DNA of 64,000 bases from Mitsuaria chitosanitabida ATCC BAA-476 = NBRC 102408 (GCF_001598255.1 NZ_BCYP01000006.1:336557-400556); one strand, 5' to 3'; positions 23,131-33,068 are shown, counted from the stretch's first letter. Notes: generated from the sequence alone by a model not told the origin. Numbers and translations are program-made.

Positions 23131-23733
23131 CTGGGCGATGGCTTTCGTTTTCGGACGAGATCCGCCCCGGTGTGGTGCGTTCTAGGGGTTATCTCTAGGA
23201 CGGGGCGGGCAGGGCGTCAGGTCAATACCAGTAAGATACCAGGACACCTATCAAGCCCGCCCACAGCCGGACCGTGGGCGTTGAAGAGCAGGTCCCGGCG
23301 AGTTACATGGGGTGATCAAGATGCTGGGCGAGGTTCGCATGCTGGGGCAAACCCCATGACTTGCGGTTCTGCCAAGTCGTTTATGATCAAGGTCGCGAAA
23401 GGTGGTCAATCCTGTAGTTTTGCTACAAGAATTTGACCGATCCTTGAGACGCCCGCGGCCACAAGCTGACGGGCATTTTTGTTGAGTCGGGTTCGTATCG
23501 TGCCCTGGGTTTTCGAGTCTTCGTGTGTCCCATCCCTGCATTCGGCAGGTCAGCGGTCCCTGGCGCTTCGGCGGCTCGGCATCCGCATGGCTCGCCGCTC
23601 GCACAGCCGGCAAGACAGGCGCTGCTGACCCCAGGTTGCGGCGAGAACGTCTGAACAGACCCCACGCTGTGTCGAGTCGAACTCCCCTTGTAGTCTCGAT
23701 GAAAGAAATTCGCAGTTTGATGAAGGAGCGCGC
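23131..23733. other. 600-bp upstream region and leader of the tonB operon
   Basis: Less GC-rich than its surroundings and without a convincing gene. A possible promoter is TTGCGG (23361-23366), a 15-base spacer and TATGAT (23382-23387). Next come a nested palindrome (23404-23438) and a terminator-like hairpin GCCCG/CGGGC followed by ATTTTTG (23451-23481). If that promoter is used, tonB has a structured leader of about 340 bases. A 70-codon frame ends by ATGA overlap at tonB but has no family resemblance. Confidence 0.45.
23404..23438. promoter_or_regulatory. nested palindrome in the tonB upstream region
   Basis: An outer inverted repeat GGTCAA (23404-23409) and TTGACC (23433-23438) encloses an inner one, TGTAG/CTACA, around TTTTG. 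It lies 17 bases after a TATGAT box, where a repressor would block transcription; as RNA it would form a two-part hairpin. The binding factor is unknown and this is not a Fur box. Confidence 0.45.
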
Positions 23734-24378
23734 ATGAACTTTGCGCAGGATAAAGGCGGGTCATCGCGTCTGACGGGCCTCGGCCTCGTCGTGCTGGTCC
23801 ACGTCCTGATCATCGGCGCCCTGGCCAGCGGCCTGGCGACGAAGATCAAGGAAGCCGTCAAGGGGCCGATCGACGTCAAGGTCGTCGAGGAGAAGGTCAA
23901 GCCGCCGCCGCCGCCGGAGAAGGTCATTCCTCCCCCGCCGGACATCAAGGCGCCGCCGCCGCCGTTCGTTCCGCCGCCGGAAGTGGTGGTGACGGCTCCG
24001 CCGCCGCCGACGCCCGCCGTCGCGGTGCAGTCGAACACGCCGCCGCCGCAGACGGACTTCCGTCCGACGCCCGCTCCGACGCCTCCGGCACCTCCGGCCC
24101 CGTCGCCGACCAAGGTCCGTTCGGCCATCGGCAGCTGCACCAAGATGGGCAAGCCGGAAATGCCGGCGCTCAACTGGAGCGGCACCGCGAGCTACAAGGC
24201 CACGTTCACCGTCAAGGCCGGCAAGATCACCGAGATCTCGCTGGCGACGCTGCGCGGCGCCAACGACCGCAAGGCGGACCGTGCTCTGAAGAGCGCGATC
24301 ACCTCCGCGCTGGCCGAGACGTACGAATGCCCTGGCGACGCGATCCTGGAACAGGAATTCGTGTTCAACATGGAATGA
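23734..24378 (+). CDS. tonB: energy transducer TonB
   Basis: 214 residues. A short cytoplasmic N-terminus precedes one membrane helix (residues 13-33, LTGLGLVVLVHVLIIGALAS) holding the conserved His that works with ExbB/ExbD. Then comes a periplasm-spanning Pro-rich region with many PPPP runs (residues 48-125) and a small C-terminal domain (YKATFTVKAGKITEISL...EQEFVFN) that binds TonB boxes. The ribosome binding site GAAGGAG is clear. It heads the tonB-exbB-exbD-exbD operon and probably powers the receptor encoded upstream. Confidence 0.92.
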   Translation: MNFAQDKGGSSRLTGLGLVVLVHVLIIGALASGLATKIKEAVKGPIDVKVVEEKVKPPPPPEKVIPPPPDIKAPPPPFVPPPEVVVTAPPPPTPAVAVQSNTPPPQTDFRPTPAPTPPAPPAPSPTKVRSAIGSCTKMGKPEMPALNWSGTASYKATFTVKAGKITEISLATLRGANDRKADRALKSAITSALAETYECPGDAILEQEFVFNME

Positions 24379-24475
24379 TCGGCGGATCGCTCCGATCCGA
24401 TCGACCGAATGAAGGGGCCACCGCGCCCCGACCCCTCAACCTGAGTTCAAGACTTTTTGCGTAGGAGCTAACTCC

Positions 24476-25330
24476 ATGATCTCTCGTCTGTCTGCCTTGT
24501 TCGCGGCCGTCGCCTGCGCCGCGACCCTGGCCGTCTCCCCGCTGGCTGCCCAAGCGCAAGACCAGGCCGCCTCGGCCGCCGCTTCCGCCGCCGACACGAC
24601 CGCCGCTCCCGCTGCCGACATCGCTCCCGCCGCCGTTGCCGAAGCTCCTGCCGCCAAGCCCGTCGACAATCCCTACAGCCTGGGCAACATCGTCGCCCAC
24701 GGCAACATCGTCGACCAGATCGTCCTGGCGATCCTGTTCGTGATGTCGCTGGGCTCCTGGTACATCCTCTTCACGAAGCTGTGGGACACCTCCAAGATCG
24801 CTCGTGAAGCCAAGGACGTCCGCGCCACCTTCTTCAAGAAGGCGTCGCTGGCCGAAGGCATCAAGGGCCTGAGCGAAACCGGCGCGTTCCGCTACATCGC
24901 CCAGACCGGTGTCGAGGCTTCGGACCACCACGAAGGTGCCCTGACCGAGAACATCGACCACAACACCTGGGTCACGATGAACATCGACCGCGCCGTCGGC
25001 GAAGTGAACTCGCGCCTGCAAGGCGGCCTGGGCTTCCTGGCCACCGTCGGCTCGACCTCTCCCTTCATCGGCCTGTTCGGTACCGTGTGGGGCATTCTGC
25101 AAGCGCTGACCCAGATCGGCGTGGCCGGTCAAGCGTCGATCGACAAGGTCGCCGGCCCCGTGGGCGCCGCGCTGATCATGACCGCCATCGGTCTGGGCGT
25201 GGCCGTTCCGGCCGTGCTGGGCTACAACTGGCTGGTCAACCGCAACAAGTCGGTCATGGGTCAAGTCCGTGCCTTCGCCGCTGACCTGCACGGTGTCCTG
25301 ATGGGCAGCCGCAAGGTCGCGGGCCGCTAA
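24476..25330 (+). CDS. exbB: ExbB-type proton channel with N-terminal signal and periplasmic extension
   Basis: 284 residues. Residues 1-27 look like a cleavable signal peptide (ATLAVSPLAAQAQ), followed by about 45 Ala/Pro-rich residues before the first membrane helix (about 78-97). The MotA/TolQ/ExbB domain contains GSTSPFIGLFGTVWGI and the two further helices near residues 180 and 225. Such an N-terminal extension is known in part of the ExbB family. Codon choice (CGT, GGT, heavy CTG) suggests strong expression. Starts 97 bases after tonB. Confidence 0.93.
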   Translation: MISRLSALFAAVACAATLAVSPLAAQAQDQAASAAASAADTTAAPAADIAPAAVAEAPAAKPVDNPYSLGNIVAHGNIVDQIVLAILFVMSLGSWYILFTKLWDTSKIAREAKDVRATFFKKASLAEGIKGLSETGAFRYIAQTGVEASDHHEGALTENIDHNTWVTMNIDRAVGEVNSRLQGGLGFLATVGSTSPFIGLFGTVWGILQALTQIGVAGQASIDKVAGPVGAALIMTAIGLGVAVPAVLGYNWLVNRNKSVMGQVRAFAADLHGVLMGSRKVAGR

Positions 25331-25353
25331 ATCCATACGAGCGGAGACGCAAT

Positions 25354-25782
25354 ATGGGGATGAACGTAGGTTCGTCCGGTGGCGACGATGAAGTGGTCTC
25401 GACCATCAACACCACGCCCCTCGTGGACGTGATGCTGGTGCTCTTGATCATCTTCCTGATCACCGTTCCGGTGGTGACGCAATCGGTGGGGGTGACCCTG
25501 CCGAAGGAGACGAACGTCATCCGCGTCACCAAGCCGGAAAACATCGAAATCGCGGTGACCAAGGATGGCGACATCTACTGGGGCGTGCAGCCAGTTCCGG
25601 ACACGGAAACGCTGGTCGCGCGCCTGAAGAAGGTGGCGGTTCTGAATCCTCAGCCGGAAGTTCACATCCGTGGCGATGAAAAGACGCGCTACGAGAACGT
25701 GGGCAAGGTGATGGTCGCGTGCCAGCGCGCGGGCATCATGTCCATCAAGTTCGTCACCGAGCCGCCGGCTCGTGGTGGCTGA
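25354..25782 (+). CDS. exbD: biopolymer transport protein ExbD, first copy
   Basis: 142 residues with a single N-terminal membrane helix. The essential membrane Asp is in NTTPLVDVMLVLLIIF and the rest is a periplasmic domain with EVHIRGDEKTRYENVGKVM. It forms the ExbB5-ExbD2 motor that uses the proton gradient. An ATG six bases downstream is an alternative start; GGAG lies 8 bases before the ATG used. Confidence 0.92.
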   Translation: MGMNVGSSGGDDEVVSTINTTPLVDVMLVLLIIFLITVPVVTQSVGVTLPKETNVIRVTKPENIEIAVTKDGDIYWGVQPVPDTETLVARLKKVAVLNPQPEVHIRGDEKTRYENVGKVMVACQRAGIMSIKFVTEPPARGG

Positions 25783-25794
25783 AGGAGCTGAACA

Positions 25795-26226
25795 ATGGGT
25801 ATGAATGTTGGAAGCTCCGGCGGTGGTGAAGATCCCGAAACCATGCTGGACGTCAACACGACGCCGCTGATCGACGTGATGCTGGTGCTGCTGGTGATGC
25901 TGATCATCACCATCCCGATCCAGCTGCACTCGGTGAATCTGGACATGCCGCCTCCGCAGCCGAACCAGCCGCACGTGGACCCGATCGTCCATGAAGTGGC
26001 GGTCGACTTCGACGGCACCGTGTTCTGGGACGGCGCCGCCGTTCCCAACCACGCGGCGCTCGAAGCCAAGCTGGCGGAAGTGGTGGCGATTCCGGATCAA
26101 CCGGAAGTGCACATCAAGCCGAACAAGCTGGCCGATTACGGCTACGTCGCCAATGTGATGGCGTCGGCGCAGCGTCTGGGCGTCAAGAAGATGGCGATGG
26201 TCGGGAACGAGCAGTTCCTGAACTGA
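25795..26226 (+). CDS. exbD: biopolymer transport protein ExbD, second copy
   Basis: 143 residues. It begins MGMNVGSSGGG like the first ExbD, then NTTPLIDVMLVLLVML with the membrane Asp, but the periplasmic domain differs (LDMPPPQPNQPHVDPIVHEVAVDF). The two paralogues are 12 bases apart and could form a heterodimer in the ExbB pore. A tandem ExbD pair occurs in other TonB operons of proteobacteria rich in TonB-dependent receptors. A terminator follows 31 bases after the stop. Confidence 0.92.
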   Translation: MGMNVGSSGGGEDPETMLDVNTTPLIDVMLVLLVMLIITIPIQLHSVNLDMPPPQPNQPHVDPIVHEVAVDFDGTVFWDGAAVPNHAALEAKLAEVVAIPDQPEVHIKPNKLADYGYVANVMASAQRLGVKKMAMVGNEQFLN

Positions 26227-26257
26227 GACCGGATGTCCGTCTGACGATGTCTGCACG

Positions 26258-26292
26258 AAACGCGCTGCCCGCGAGGGTCGCGCGTTTTTTTC
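26258..26292 (+). terminator. terminator after the second exbD
   Basis: Stem AAACGCGC/GCGCGTTT with a 14-base loop and a run of seven T. It separates tonB-exbBDD from the downstream repeat-protein gene, whose ATG is only 21 bases further on, so readthrough may set the ratio between the two. Confidence 0.85.
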
Positions 26293-26312
26293 TTTCGTAG
26301 GAGAGCAATCGA

Positions 26313-27563
26313 ATGAAACTCAAACTGCTGGCAACCGCCGCCGTGGGCGCCGCCGCCCTGGTCCTGGGTCAGGGTCCCTCGGGCAGCCTGAGCGTCCTGT
26401 CCCAAGCCGCCGCCCAAGTGCGTCCGCAAGTCGGTGGCGCCCTGAAGGCCGCGTCCGACCTGCTGAAGGCGGGCAAGGCGCAGGAAGCCATGGGCAAGAT
26501 CCGTGAGGCGGAAGCGGTCCCCGGCCGCAACGCCGACGAGAACGCGACGCTGGAAGGCCTGCGCCTGTCCGCCGCCTCCCGCCTGGGCGATGCCGACGGC
26601 ATGGTCAAGGCCTATGATGCGCTGAGCGCCGCCGGCAAGCTGCCCGCGGCCAACAAGCTGCCCACGATGGAAGCCATCGCCGGCACTTACCTGCGTCAAG
26701 GCAATGGCGCCAAGGCGCTGGAGTGGGTCAACAGGTACAACGCCGCAGGTGGCAACAGCCCGGCGATGAAGCAGATCCAGGCCGCGGCGCAGCTGCGTTC
26801 GGGCGACGTGACCACCATCCTGAAGGACACGATGGCCGACATCGCGGCCGACGAGAAGGCGGGCCGCGCTCCCTCGCAGGAGAAGCTGAACACCGCGCTG
26901 TGGGCCGCCAACAAGAAGGGTGACGGCGCGACCGAGTCCGTCCTCATCCAGAAGCTGCTGAACTACTACCCGACCAAGCAGCTGTGGGCGCAGTCGCTGG
27001 GCACGCTGCAAAGCAAGAAGGGCTTCGCCGCCAGCCGTTACCAGGTCGACGTGCTGCGTCTGAAGCTGGCCACCGACAACATGAAGGACGGCAGTGACTT
27101 CATGGAGCTGGCCCAGCTGGCCGGTGCCGCCGGTTATCCGGACGAAGGCAAGAAGGTGCTGGACAAGGGCTTCGCCTCCGGCGCCCTGAAGCCGACCGAC
27201 GACAACGCCCGTCCGAAGCGTCTGGCCGATCTGCTGGACAAGCGCATCGCCGAAGCCAAGGCCGGTGCCGCCGCCGCCGAGACGGCCGCCCGTGGCGCCC
27301 GTGAGGGCGACGAGCTGGTGAAGGTCGGCTTCGCGCAAGTGCAGCGCGGCCAGGCGGCCGCCGGCATCAAGCTGATCGAGGAAGGCATCGCCAAGGGCAA
27401 CCTGAAGCGTCCGGACGATGCCAAGCTCTACCTGGGCCTGGCCCAGTTCCTGGGCGGTGACAAGGCCAAGGCGCAAGCCACGTGGCGCACCGTCAAGGGC
27501 ACGGACGGCTCGGCGGACCTCGCCGGCCTGTGGTCGGTCTACGCGCGCAGCGCGAAGAACTGA
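26313..27563 (+). CDS. exported helical-repeat (TPR-like) protein of the tonB operon
   Basis: 416 residues. It begins with a signal-peptide-like hydrophobic segment (KLLATAAVGAAALVLG); the exact cleavage site is unclear. The rest is all-helical repeat: AASDLLKAGKAQEAMGKIREA, LRQGNGAKALEWVNRYNAAGG, KVGFAQVQRGQAAAGIKLIEEG. The C-terminus LYLGLAQFLGGDKAKAQATW is a clear TPR-like unit. Codon choice matches exbB, implying high expression. Position after tonB-exbBDD suggests a periplasmic partner of this TonB machine; that is inference. AGGAG precedes the ATG. Confidence 0.82.
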   Translation: MKLKLLATAAVGAAALVLGQGPSGSLSVLSQAAAQVRPQVGGALKAASDLLKAGKAQEAMGKIREAEAVPGRNADENATLEGLRLSAASRLGDADGMVKAYDALSAAGKLPAANKLPTMEAIAGTYLRQGNGAKALEWVNRYNAAGGNSPAMKQIQAAAQLRSGDVTTILKDTMADIAADEKAGRAPSQEKLNTALWAANKKGDGATESVLIQKLLNYYPTKQLWAQSLGTLQSKKGFAASRYQVDVLRLKLATDNMKDGSDFMELAQLAGAAGYPDEGKKVLDKGFASGALKPTDDNARPKRLADLLDKRIAEAKAGAAAAETAARGAREGDELVKVGFAQVQRGQAAAGIKLIEEGIAKGNLKRPDDAKLYLGLAQFLGGDKAKAQATWRTVKGTDGSADLAGLWSVYARSAKN

Positions 27564-27657
27564 TCGCGCGGAACGAGGGCGCGCGCGAGCGCGCTGCTCG
27601 TCGGCCGCCGAGGCGCGCGTGGGGCTCACACGAGTGCTCACCGGCGCCCCCAAACGA

Positions 27658-27696
27658 CAAGGCCTCCCGGCGCAAGCCGGGAGGCCTTTCTCTTTG
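27658..27696. terminator. bidirectional terminator
   Basis: A strong 13-bp stem AAGGCCTCCCGGC/GCCGGGAGGCCTT with a GCAA loop, followed by TCTCTTT. It lies between the convergent repeat-protein and SDR genes; the rightward direction is better supported by the T-rich tail. Confidence 0.85.
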
Positions 27697-27739
27697 GTGC
27701 GACCGGATCAGGTCGCGCGGGAGGTCGCTCGCGCCGCCC

Positions 27740-28498
27740 TCACTTGGGCTGCATGCGGATCGCGCCGTCCAGGCGGATCACCTCGCCGTTGAGCATGTCG
27801 TTGGTGATGATCTGGTGGACCAGCTTGGCGTAGTCCTCCGGGCGGCCCAGGCGCGAGGGGAAGGGCACGCTGGCGGCCAGCGCGTCCTGCACCTCCTGGG
27901 GCATGCCGAACAGCATCGGCGTGCCGAAGATGCCGGGGGCGATGGTCATGTTGCGGATGCCGTTGCGGGCCAGGTCGCGCGCGATGGGCAGCGTCATGCC
28001 GACCACGCCGCCCTTGGACGCCGCGTAGGCCGCCTGGCCCATCTGGCCGTCGAAAGCCGCCACCGAGGCGGTCGAGATCAGCACGCCGCGCTCACCGGTG
28101 GCTTCCGGCTCATTCTTGGCCATGGCCTCGGCGGCCAGGCGAATCATGTTGAAGGAGCCGACCAGGTTCACCGTGATCGTCTTGGAGAACACGGCCAGCG
28201 GATGCGCGCCGTCCTTGCCCACCGTCTTGGCGGCCGGCGCGATGCCGGCGCAGTTCACCAGGCCCATCAGCTTGCCCAGCGAGACCGCCTTGGCGACCGC
28301 CGCCTGGCCATCGGCCTCCTGGCTCACATCGCACTTCACGAAAGCGCCGTTCAGTTCCTTGGCCAGGGCCTCGCCGCGCTCGACCTGCAGGTCGGCGATG
28401 ACGACCGTCGCGCCTTCGCGCGCCAGCATGCGGGCCGTGCCTTCGCCCAGGCCGGACGCGCCGCCGGTGACGATGAAGACCTTGTTCGCGATGTCCAT
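27740..28498 (-). CDS. SDR dehydrogenase, 3-hydroxyacyl-CoA dehydrogenase type 2-like
   Basis: 252 residues, classical short-chain dehydrogenase. The cofactor motif [15 protein letters not shown] is followed by Asp in VIADLQ, which selects [11 protein letters not shown] and the catalytic [10 protein letters not shown] (Tyr-x3-Lys) with upstream Ser ([10 protein letters not shown]) complete the active site. [14 protein letters not shown] and [16 protein letters not shown] resemble human HSD17B10 and bacterial 3-hydroxy-2-methylbutyryl-CoA dehydrogenases of isoleucine degradation. AGGAG precedes the ATG. A LiuR-like palindrome 100 bases upstream supports a role in branched-chain or fatty acid breakdown. 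Confidence 0.88.
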   Translation of the reverse strand: MDIANKVFIVTGGASGLGEGTARMLAREGATVVIADLQVERGEALAKELNGAFVKCDVSQEADGQAAVAKAVSLGKLMGLVNCAGIAPAAKTVGKDGAHPLAVFSKTITVNLVGSFNMIRLAAEAMAKNEPEATGERGVLISTASVAAFDGQMGQAAYAASKGGVVGMTLPIARDLARNGIRNMTIAPGIFGTPMLFGMPQEVQDALAASVPFPSRLGRPEDYAKLVHQIITNDMLNGEVIRLDGAIRMQPK

Positions 28499-28597
28499 CA
28501 GATGTCTCCTTCCACGTTGCTCACGTTGTCGATGTCGTTCGGGTCGGCGCGCCTTCGACCGGGGTCGTCACGCGCCGATCGGCACTCGAAGTTGCCG

Positions 28598-28613
28598 TTG
28601 ACGTAAACGTCAA
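28598..28613. promoter_or_regulatory. LiuR-like palindromic operator upstream of the SDR gene
   Basis: TTGACGTAAACGTCAA is a perfect 7-2-7 inverted repeat, 100 bases before the SDR start and at the end of the adk region. It resembles the site recalled for LiuR, a MerR-family regulator of leucine/isoleucine and fatty acid degradation in proteobacteria. The regulator gene is not in the window. Confidence 0.55.
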
Positions 28614-28622
28614 TTGTGGACG

Positions 28623-28650
28623 AAAAAATGGCGGCCTCGCGGGCCGCCAT
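28623..28650 (-). terminator. terminator of adk
   Basis: ATGGCGGCC/GGCCGCCAT with a 5-base loop. Six A on the left become a T run on the minus strand. It starts 30 bases after the adk stop codon. Confidence 0.85.
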
Positions 28651-28679
28651 CGTTCCGTCGCGCCATGAAGCGCGCCGGA

Positions 28680-30362
<1,683 letters not shown>

Positions 30363-30366
<4 letters not shown>

Positions 30367-30566
30367 GCCGCGTCGCCCTCGCCGTCGGTCGAGCGGGCCT
30401 CGACCGCGAGCATCACCGGGATGCCGTCGCGGATGGGGAAGGCCAGGCGGTCGGCGGGGCAGACCAGCTCGCGGTCGGGCAGACCCGTGCCGGGGGCGTT
30501 GCGGCGGTCTTCCAGCGGGCCCTTGCAGACGGGGCACACCAGCATCTCAATCAGTCGATGGTCCAT
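30363..30566 (-). CDS. Trm112 family zinc-ribbon-like protein (YcaR-like)
   Basis: 67 residues starting [16 protein letters not shown]. The N-terminal CPVC pair is present, and the second half has [21 protein letters not shown], so only three of four possible zinc ligands remain, as is common in YcaR proteins. Trm112 proteins in eukaryotes activate methyltransferases; the bacterial role is unclear. It overlaps lpxK by 20 bases and kdsB by 4, which fixes it in this LPS operon. Confidence 0.9.
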
Positions 30567-31602
30567 GGGGGAGCAGTCGCCGCAGCTCGCGCTGCAACGC
30601 CTCTTCAAAAGCGGGTTCGGGGCGGAAGTCTAGCGCCACCACCCAGATGCGGCAGCCTTGCAGCGCCTCGGGACGCAGCTTGACCGCGTCCTTCTCGGTG
30701 ATCACGACCTCGTCGGTGCGGGCCCAGGGCAGGGGATCGAGCGTCGCGTGGTCGGGCAGCGCCAGGGCGCGGAAGTTCAGGCCCTGCTGGCCGAGCATGT
30801 CGAAGAAGCGCTCCGGCCGGGCCAGGCCGGCGGCCGCCGTCAGCGGCTTGCCGCGCAGCGCGTGCAGGCGCTCCATCCGGCCGGGCTCGCCGCGCCACCA
30901 GTCGGCGAGCGAGACGGCGCCGGCGAGCTGGCGGTGTCCGACATAGCCGGGCAGGGCGGTGCTCGGCCGACCGGTGCTGTAGAGCACCAGCCGGTCGGGC
31001 GAGGAGCCGGGCGGGGGGGGCAGGTCACGGGCCTGGCGCAGGGGGCCCGCGGGCAGCAGACGGCCGTTGCCCAGCCCGCGTTCGTCGAAGACCAGGATGC
31101 TGAGCTGGCGCGGCAGCCGCCAGTGCTGGAGGCCGTCGTCGGCGACCAGGACCTGGAGTTCGGGATGTGCCGCCAGCAGCGCGTGCGCCGCCGCGATGCG
31201 GTCGCGGCCCACGGCCACCGGCACGCGGGCGCGCAGGCGGATCAGCAGCGGCTCGTCGCCCACGTCCTCGGCGCGATCGCCGTCGGCGAGGACGCGCACC
31301 GCCTGTTCATCCTTGCGGCCATAGCCGCGCGAGACCACGCCCGCGCGCACGCCCAGGCGCGTCAGCGTGTCCAGCAGCGCGAGCGTCGTCGGCGTCTTGC
31401 CGGCGCCGCCCACGACCCAGTTGCCGACCACGATCACCGGGACCGGCAGCGTGGCGCTCCTCTTGATCCCGTGGCGGTACAGCGCGACGCGCAGGCGCAG
31501 GATCGCGCCATGCAGCGCGGCCAGGGGCCGCAGCAGGTGGGCAAGGCGGTCGTCGTCCCGCCACGCGCGCTGCAGCCGGTGCTCGAGCGCGGCCCGGTTC
31601 AT
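30547..31602 (-). CDS. lpxK: tetraacyldisaccharide 4'-kinase
   Basis: Phosphorylates the 4' position of the lipid A disaccharide at the inner membrane. 351 residues. An N-terminal membrane-associated helix ([14 protein letters not shown]) precedes the P-loop [20 protein letters not shown], with SRGYGRK and [12 protein letters not shown] afterwards; these are the LpxK signatures. It lies 13 bases after exbD in the operon. The putative lipid transport or motor role of the upstream ExbBD is not established. Confidence 0.95.
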   Translation of the reverse strand: MNRAALEHRLQRAWRDDDRLAHLLRPLAALHGAILRLRVALYRHGIKRSATLPVPVIVVGNWVVGGAGKTPTTLALLDTLTRLGVRAGVVSRGYGRKDEQAVRVLADGDRAEDVGDEPLLIRLRARVPVAVGRDRIAAAHALLAAHPELQVLVADDGLQHWRLPRQLSILVFDERGLGNGRLLPAGPLRQARDLPPPPGSSPDRLVLYSTGRPSTALPGYVGHRQLAGAVSLADWWRGEPGRMERLHALRGKPLTAAAGLARPERFFDMLGQQGLNFRALALPDHATLDPLPWARTDEVVITEKDAVKLRPEALQGCRIWVVALDFRPEPAFEEALQRELRRLLPHGPSTD

Positions 31603-31615
31603 GTCCGGGGGCGGG

Positions 31616-32029
31616 TCATTGCGGCTTGTTGGCCGCGAAGGTCAGGCGCGGCAGGTTGGCGCGCCGGGCCGCGTCCATCACGTTGACCACCGCCTGGTGC
31701 GGCGTCGCGGCGTCGGCGGAGATGATCACCACCGGCTCGGGCTTGCCTTGGGCGGCCTGCTGCAACGCGGCGGTCAGCAGCTCCACGCTGCGGCCCTCGA
31801 CCGCCTGGCGGTCGATCGCGTAGCGGCCGTCGGCCGCGATGGCGACGATGATCTCGGCCGGCCGGTCCTTGAGCTGCTGCGCGTCGGCGGTGGGCAGCGT
31901 CACCTGCAGCTCGGTGAACTTCGAGTAGGTGGTGGACAGCATCAGGAAGATGAGCACCACCAGCAGCACGTCGATGAACGGGATCAGGTTGATCTCCGGT
32001 TCCTCGCTCTGACGACGGCGGAACTTCAT
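31616..32029 (-). CDS. exbD: ExbD/TolR family protein of the lpxK operon
   Basis: 137 residues. MKFRRRQSEEPEINLIPFIDVLLVVLIFLM has the single membrane helix with its essential Asp. The periplasmic part includes VTLPTADAQQLKDRPAEIIVAIAADG. Its start overlaps the stop of the exbB gene as ATGA. This ExbBD pair is distinct from that at 24-26 kb, and no tonB is next to it; placement with lpxK and kdsB is conserved in Burkholderiales. Confidence 0.92.
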   Translation of the reverse strand: MKFRRRQSEEPEINLIPFIDVLLVVLIFLMLSTTYSKFTELQVTLPTADAQQLKDRPAEIIVAIAADGRYAIDRQAVEGRSVELLTAALQQAAQGKPEPVVIISADAATPHQAVVNVMDAARRANLPRLTFAANKPQ

Positions 32030-32739
32030 TTGGCCGCCTTCGCGGGCTTGCCCTGGGCCGGCGCGGGCGCGGCGACCGGCGGCGGCACCGTGGCGGGGCC
32101 GGCGTGGGTCACCGGACCCGACGGCATCGCGCGGTTGACCAGATGGGTCAGCAGACGCTCGCTGGCCTGCTCCATGTCGATGACGTAGGCCTCGATGCGG
32201 CCGCGGAAGTAGCGGTACATCATCAGCGACGGGATCGCCACGATCAGGCCGAAGGCGGTGTTGTACAGCGCGATCGAGATGCCGTGCGCGAGCAGGCCGG
32301 GATTGTTGCCGGTGGGGCTCTGGCTGCCGAAGATCTCGATCATGCCCACCACCGTGCCCAGCAGGCCCAGCAGCGGCGCGGCCGCGGCGATCGTGCCCAG
32401 GGTGTTCAGGTAGCGCTCCATCTGGTGGATCGCGTGGCGGCCGGCCAGTTCGAAGACCTGGCGCAGGCGGGCCTCGCCGCCGCGCGGATCGACCTGCGAG
32501 GCGCGCAGCCCGGCGGCCAGGACCTGGCCGAGCAGCGAGTTCTCGGCCAGCTTGCCGACGACCTCGTTGCTGGGGATCTGCAGCTGGGTCACGCCCAGCA
32601 CTTCCTCGATCAGGCTGGCCGGGGCGACTCGGGCGGCCCGCAGGCTCACCAGACGCTCGATGATCAGGGCCAGCGCCACCACGGAACACAGCAGCAGCGG
32701 CCAGATCGGCCAGCCGGCCGCTTGTATGATCGAAAACAA
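32026..32739 (-). CDS. exbB: MotA/TolQ/ExbB proton channel family protein of the lpxK operon
   Basis: 237 residues from a TTG start at 32739, chosen because GGAGGG lies 7 bases upstream and the product begins (M)FSIIQAAGWPIWPLLLCS, a usual ExbB N-terminus; no in-frame ATG fits. Three membrane helices; GTIAAAAPLLGLLGTVVGMI is the family signature. No signal peptide, unlike the ExbB at 24.5 kb. The C-terminal tail is Ala/Pro/Lys-rich. First gene of the envelope operon. Confidence 0.92.
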   Translation of the reverse strand: MFSIIQAAGWPIWPLLLCSVVALALIIERLVSLRAARVAPASLIEEVLGVTQLQIPSNEVVGKLAENSLLGQVLAAGLRASQVDPRGGEARLRQVFELAGRHAIHQMERYLNTLGTIAAAAPLLGLLGTVVGMIEIFGSQSPTGNNPGLLAHGISIALYNTAFGLIVAIPSLMMYRYFRGRIEAYVIDMEQASERLLTHLVNRAMPSGPVTHAGPATVPPPVAAPAPAQGKPAKAAK

Positions 32740-33068
32740 GGCATTCCCTCCGTTCGGGCATCTCCGGCCCGGCGGCGCGATTATGGCGCCACGCCGCCCC
32801 CGCGCCGACCACTCCCGACCCGCATCACAAGCCCTTACAAACATCCACCGAAGCTGTGGATAACTTTGTGGGCAAGTCTCCGGGAATCGGCGCCAGCGCC
32901 GATCAGCACACGGCGCGGAACAGGTTGCCCGAAAAACAGGCAGGAAAAAGCTTTTGAAAAACAAGCGCTTATCGATATGTGACGCGGCAGTGACGGGCAA
33001 CATGGCCCGCGGAGCCAGCATTGGCGCGGCTGTGGAGTTCCGAACCCGCGCCAGCATTGGGTTTGCGC
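32740..33068. other. divergent intergenic region between exbB and xseA with one DnaA box
   Basis: Holds both promoters, which cannot be assigned firmly. TGTGGATAA (32855-32863) is a perfect DnaA box on the minus strand; a second TTTGTGGG-like word follows. An A-rich stretch lies at 32930-32970. GCCAGCATTGG occurs twice (33014-33024 and 33049-33059) just before xseA. There is no AT-rich unwinding element or box cluster, so this is not an origin. Confidence 0.5.

Noticed and set aside
23525..23737. 70-codon frame ending in an ATGA overlap with tonB
   Set aside because: The overlap hints at coupling, but there is no ribosome binding site and no protein-like pattern; treated as leader.
32855..32863. 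Replication origin near the DnaA box
   Set aside because: Only one box, no AT-rich element and no dnaA, dnaN, rpmH or parAB nearby.
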